A DNA stretch of 37,055 nucleotides from an uncultured Anaeroplasma sp. Its GTDB lineage: Bacteria > Bacillota_I > Bacilli_A > Acholeplasmatales > Anaeroplasmataceae. Below, piece after piece: positions 34,257 through 37,055 of the stretch. The notes below the pieces were generated by a model. It was not told where the DNA came from and made no database searches. It saw nothing but the letters and a program-made list of their open reading frames with translations. The stretch spans positions 1 to 37,055 of the forward strand of contig CAKQBG010000014.1 of assembly GCA_934216145.1 (NCBI GenBank). Reading direction: 5' to 3'. The position numbers and the translations under genes were made by a program. How positions within the stretch are numbered: position 1 is the first letter of the stretch; each line of letters begins with the position of its first letter.

Positions 34257-34342
34257 TAAAGTTCACTAAAGTGGCCTACAATTGCCGAGATGACTGGCCT
34301 ACATTCGCCGAGATAGGTGGCCTGGTTTCGCCGAAATACACA

Positions 34343-34598
34343 CTAATTCCCTATTTCAGCCTTACGCCTATAATTTTTATTCAAAATATATAAAAACTCT
34401 CTATAAGTTTAATCTCTAGCTTTAATAGCTTGAATCTTATTAAGATTGCTTATGCACAGCTTAAAAGATGTGTTAAACCATTTGATAATACAAAATAAAT
34501 GAAATGATAAAAAAAAGCATATCAGCCATAAATAATAGTTGGTATGCTTTTTAAACTTTTTCAATATTGCTATAAAATTTTTTTAATTAAAATGAAAT
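34343..34598. other. AT-rich intergenic DNA right of IS21
   Basis: No gene is visible here. The only clear structure is the hairpin at 34513-34551, listed separately. Confidence 0.5.
34513..34551. terminator. Bidirectional hairpin terminator
   Basis: AAAAGCATATCA and TGGTATGCTTTT form a 12-bp stem (one G-T pair) with a run of As before and Ts after it, so it can end transcripts from both sides, including that of the lipoprotein gene or its decayed neighbour. Confidence 0.65.
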
Positions 34599-34783
34599 TT
34601 ATTTTTCATATAATCTAAAGCATATTTCTTCAAAACTATAACCTGCAATGGGTTCATCTTCTTTGTCAAATTTAGTCAAAGTATAGGTAAATGAAGAATT
34701 ATTATCATTTTCAATATAATCTAAAATTCATTTTCACATTCATTATTATTAAATGATTTACCTTTTATTGAAAATTTATATAA
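34599..34783 (-). pseudogene. Frameshifted C-terminal gene fragment
   Basis: The minus strand encodes LYKFSIKGKSFNNNECENE and then, after a shift of frame near 34725, ILDYIENDNNSSFTYTLTKF and on through EPIAGYSFEEICFRLYEK to a TAA at 34599. Both parts have the composition of real protein. No start codon or ribosome binding site remains upstream. I do not recognise the family. The stretch 34784-34867 holds no gene. Confidence 0.45.
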
Positions 34784-34867
34784 TTAAACGGTTGTTACTA
34801 CAGCGCATGTAGAAAAATATGTTATTATTTTTTAACTACCCATTCTTACATATATATTAATAAAAGT

Positions 34868-35326
34868 TTAAAAACAATCTGAAATATTTATCTTACTTGT
34901 ATCAATATTTTTTTCTATATAATATAATTTTTCTGCACAAAGCAATTCTGGGTTAGTAGTATTAATTACATCATGATATGTATAACAAATTATAACATCT
35001 CCTTCGATTAATTCATCAAAAGAAACATCTTTTTCATTATATCTTACAACTCGACTACTTGCAAGTCTGACATTTGATACTTTATATTCATCATCATTTT
35101 TGGATAAAATTCTAAAAAAATTAGAATGACTTGCCTTTTTACTATATACTAAACAAATAAAATTTCTTTTTTCTTCATCAGTAGATTCTATATATTTATT
35201 ATTTAATTCAACTTGCTTAGACAAGAACCCATTTATTTCAACCACAGTATCTACATTTTTTTCGGCACAAGATGAAAGAATGATTGTGATAACTAAAATA
35301 CAAACAAATGTAATTATTTTTTTCAT
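34868..35326 (-). CDS. Small lipoprotein downstream of the protease gene
   Basis: The 152-residue protein has a lipoprotein signal (KKIITFVCILVITIILSSC, lipobox LSSC with Cys20). Its mature domain of about 130 residues is beta-rich in character (FICLVYSKK, GDVIICYTYHD). I do not recognise the family. The ATG at 35326 is preceded by GAGGAGG and is the natural start; a longer frame from 35467 only reads antisense-like through the end of the protease gene. It follows the protease gene after 19 bp, so they form one operon, and a partner or protective role towards the protease is possible but not shown. Confidence 0.75.
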   Translation of the reverse strand: MKKIITFVCILVITIILSSCAEKNVDTVVEINGFLSKQVELNNKYIESTDEEKRNFICLVYSKKASHSNFFRILSKNDDEYKVSNVRLASSRVVRYNEKDVSFDELIEGDVIICYTYHDVINTTNPELLCAEKLYYIEKNIDTSKINISDCF

Positions 35327-35345
35327 ATTATTCCTCCTCATATTC

Positions 35346-36230
35346 TTATACTGCATTGATTCTATCATTAATCCATCCAACAATATAAGTTGAAACTTTG
35401 CAAGCAATTGCATTTGAACCATTTGTAAAATAACCATGTTGTATTCCGACAATTGTGTTAGATCCAATAGTTATTGGTCCTCCACTGGAACCACCATATG
35501 TGTCACAAGTATGATAAAATTTATATGTATAACATGTTGTTATATTTCCAAAGCCGTATGCCAAATTTCCATTTAAATCACCGTGATAACCATATAATTT
35601 GACATTATCACCTTCTGATAAATTGGAAGAAACACCCATATATCCTAATTCATTTCCAATTGTAGAATTCAAATCAATAATTGCCCAATCATCATTTGCA
35701 TCAAGTGTATCATAATATGAGCCACATGTAGCGCGACTCCATGATGTTATTCTATCATATGTATATATTTGGTTACCTGTTGATTCATCACGATATGTTC
35801 CAAAATCAAAAGTAATATGACTAACCCACTTATAATCTTCATGGTAAACAACATGACATGCTGTTAAAATTGTTGAAGGACCGACTAAAACTCCTGTTCC
35901 GTAATAAATAGTTCCTGGTTCTTCGTCATATGAAACTGTAATTCTACAAACACTTCTATAAGGATAATAATTTGATTGATTTTCTTTTATTACAACTCGA
36001 TCATCATCATCAAAAATAATCCCATGTTCTAGCAATTCACTATTCGATGGTGTAAATGATGTAGTTTGTACAACACTGTCATTAAAGTCATCTTCGTGCA
36101 AATAAGTAAAATTGTATTCGTTATCAAAGCTAACAGCAAAATAATTATTTTCATTTGCATAAATTTGTAATGAATTTAACGAAAATATTATGACAACTAA
36201 TCCTAAAAAAAATAAAAAAAATTTTTTCAC
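35346..36230 (-). CDS. Secreted trypsin/V8-like serine protease
   Basis: From the GTG at 36230 the protein has 294 residues: a signal peptide (KKFFLFFLGLVVIIFSLNS, likely cleaved after IYA), an acidic propeptide-like region (about 26-80), and a chymotrypsin-fold domain. The triad is His126 (LTACHVV), Asp181 (NDDWAII) and Ser249 (TYGGSSGGP), as in glutamyl endopeptidases of the V8 group. It should act outside the cell; the exact specificity cannot be read. GGAGG lies 12 nt before the GTG, and a 3-codon frame ATG TTA AAG TGA overlaps the start. The ATG at 36284 has no ribosome binding site and would prefix the signal peptide. Confidence 0.88.
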   Translation of the reverse strand: MKKFFLFFLGLVVIIFSLNSLQIYANENNYFAVSFDNEYNFTYLHEDDFNDSVVQTTSFTPSNSELLEHGIIFDDDDRVVIKENQSNYYPYRSVCRITVSYDEEPGTIYYGTGVLVGPSTILTACHVVYHEDYKWVSHITFDFGTYRDESTGNQIYTYDRITSWSRATCGSYYDTLDANDDWAIIDLNSTIGNELGYMGVSSNLSEGDNVKLYGYHGDLNGNLAYGFGNITTCYTYKFYHTCDTYGGSSGGPITIGSNTIVGIQHGYFTNGSNAIACKVSTYIVGWINDRINAV

Positions 36231-36238
36231 TTTAACAT
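36227..36238 (-). promoter_or_regulatory. Minimal upstream reading frame overlapping the protease start
   Basis: AGGAGG-ATAA-ATG TTA AAG TGA encodes only Met-Leu-Lys, and its TGA overlaps the GTG start of the protease (GTGA). The ribosome binding site fits the mini-frame about as well as the GTG, so re-initiation is possible. Confidence 0.35.
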
Positions 36239-36295
36239 TTATCCTCCTTTTTTTTAATATTAAAATATAAAAAAATATTTGCATACTACATTTTT

Positions 36296-36324
36296 ATTAT
36301 ATCATTTTGATTTGTTTTTTACAA
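36296..36324 (-). promoter_or_regulatory. Promoter of the protease-lipoprotein operon
   Basis: On the minus strand TTGTAA (36319-36324) and TATAAT (36296-36301) are 17 bp apart, with TGA in front of the -10. Confidence 0.75.
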
Positions 36325-36404
36325 CATCAATCAGAATTTATCCTATTTATAAAGATGGTTAATTGAAATAGTTAATTCCGCTGTAAATAGTTGAACTTCA
36401 TTTT

Positions 36405-36435
36405 TTGCAAAAGTAACTTCCGCTTATGGTATAAT
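36405..36435 (+). promoter_or_regulatory. Promoter of the IS30-type transposase fragment
   Basis: TTGCAA (36405-36410) and TATAAT (36430-36435) are 19 bp apart, with TGG in front of the -10. The unit GTTAATTCCGCT near 36371 and GTAACTTCCGCT near 36412 are similar and may be part of the left end of the IS. Confidence 0.6.
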
Positions 36436-36473
36436 AGTAATTACCTTGAGTTTGGCTTATGAGGAGGTAGCCA

Positions 36474-36941
36474 ATGAAAAAGAAAGCTACAATTAATACT
36501 AAAATCAAATATACCAATTCTTCTACTTATCAAAAGCACTTTACTTTAGATGATAGAATTAAAATTCAAAAAATTATTACTGAGAATAGAGATGTGGATG
36601 GTAGTCTTAAGATTCTTCTTAAAGACATCGGTAATATGTTTCAAAATGATCCTTCCACTATTTCTAAAGAAGTCAAAAATCATCGAATGTTCAAAGGAAG
36701 AAATAAAAGCACTTATCTTGGTATTTATAATTCAATTTGTAAAAATTATAAAACTTGTAAAATTAAAACAGGAGATGTATATAATCCACACTCCAATAAG
36801 AAAACATGTTATAGATGCATCGATGACTGTAATGAATATGAAGAAAATATTTGTCCTTATCTAACTAAGTTTCCATGGGTATGTAATGGTTGTCCTAAAG
36901 CTAACTCAATATGGCTCTTTCCAAAGTTGGTTGAAATATAA
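36474..36941 (+). pseudogene. Truncated IS30-family transposase (N-terminal part)
   Basis: The 155-codon frame contains the IS30-type helix-turn-helix (FTLDDRIKIQKII then DPSTISKEVKNH, about residues 23-70). A Cys-rich region (CYRCIDDCNEYEENICPYL, then CNGCPK) follows, which precedes the DDE domain in this family. After CNGCPK the sequence turns into ANSIWLFPKLVEI and stops, and no DDE domain follows, so the transposase is broken. GAGGAGG precedes the ATG. The right part of the element seems deleted. Confidence 0.8.
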
Positions 36942-36959
36942 TGTATTTTGAGGTATAAT
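36931..36959 (+). promoter_or_regulatory. Promoter of the gene leaving the window on the right
   Basis: TTGAAA (36931-36936) and TATAAT (36954-36959) are 17 bp apart. The -35 lies within the last codons of the IS30 fragment. Confidence 0.75.
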
Positions 36960-36984
36960 TAATATATGGAAGGCAGGAATTTTT

Positions 36985-37055
36985 ATGCAAGATTATATTA
37001 ATATGTTAAGTTCAAATTTACGTTATATTTCAAAAGAAGAAAATGACAAAGGAAT
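36985..37055 (+). CDS. Start of an unidentified gene (partial, runs off the right end)
   Basis: An ATG with AGGA 6 nt upstream opens a frame that stays open to the window end: MQDYINMLSSNLRYISKEEN and on. A good promoter lies just upstream. Too little is visible to name it; the composition is that of a cytosolic protein. Confidence 0.55.
   Translation, partial: MQDYINMLSSNLRYISKEENDKG

Larger units (their letters stand above)
31778..34342. mobile_element. IS21-family insertion sequence (2565 bp, apparently intact)
   Basis: The element carries istA and istB and is bounded by terminal repeats. The left end is TGTATATTTCGG (31778-31789) and the right end, read inward, TGTGTATTTCGG (34331-34342). 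Inside these, TCTCGGCAATTGTAGGCCAC at 31807-31826 is matched perfectly in inverse orientation at 34271-34290. The right end has three copies of a TGGCCTACA-TTCGCCGAGAT-like unit (near 34272, 34295 and 34318), as expected for the multiple transposase sites of this family. The ends start with TG, as in other IS21 members. No target duplication is evident in the flanks. Confidence 0.88.

Noticed and set aside
31770..34350. Target site duplication around IS21
   Set aside because: The 8 bases on each side (ending CTTTT on the left, starting CTAATT on the right) do not match.
35327..35467. Extended N-terminus of the lipoprotein
   Set aside because: It reads out of frame through the protease gene end and would hide the lipoprotein signal peptide; the ATG at 35326 has its own GAGGAGG.

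Overview
The window comes from a very AT-rich, low-GC Gram-positive bacterium, most likely an uncultured gut member of the Bacillota (Bacilli/Erysipelotrichia or the neighbouring mollicute-like lineages). The support is a PolC-type replicative polymerase, an LTA-synthase-type membrane enzyme, AGGAGG ribosome binding sites, SigA-type promoters, and lipoproteins of Gram-positive form. The genetic code is standard: tRNA-Trp has anticodon CCA, Trp codons are TGG, and at least one gene stops at TGA. A CotD-like protein hints at a spore-forming ancestry.

Layout. Positions 1-864 hold a possible gene tail and a KduD-type dehydrogenase. This overlaps the end of an LtaS-like phosphoglycerol transferase (851-2830), followed by a CotD-like protein, a Bax-inhibitor-1 family membrane protein, PolC (4183-8661) and a small membrane protein, all on the minus strand. 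A divergent promoter region at 9442-9589 leads to a TIGR01212-type radical SAM protein (+). It meets tail to tail with a leucyl-tRNA-synthetase-like protein that has lost its catalytic signatures. That gene lies just downstream of acpP, past a hairpin terminator. Next come a compact threonine operon (thrC-thrB-ACT protein) and a short alanine racemase. An intergenic region follows with a possible tiny hydrophobic peptide gene, then a lipoprotein. Positions 17408-20932 form an operon of a WYL regulator, a HAD phosphatase and a cytosolic LamG-like/FG-GAP protein. It is divergent from a MocR/PdxR-type regulator whose PLP lysine is replaced by threonine. An unknown membrane protein, tRNA-His, a degraded IS fragment and a 1572-residue CvpA-like/repeat protein follow.

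From tRNA-Trp (29342) to the right end the region is accessory. It holds scars of decayed genes, a DUF4143-type AAA ATPase behind three TTATCACA boxes, an intact IS21-family element (31778-34342), a frameshifted gene remnant, a secreted V8/trypsin-like protease with a lipoprotein partner, a truncated IS30-family transposase, and the start of one more gene.

How the genes work together. PolC, acpP, alr and thrBC are core functions. The most unusual items are the catalytically dead LeuRS paralogue next to acpP, the giant CvpA-like repeat protein, the lysine-less MocR regulator, and the candidate type I toxin-like mini-gene facing alr. All functional statements rest on reading the sequence; no searches or structure predictions were run.
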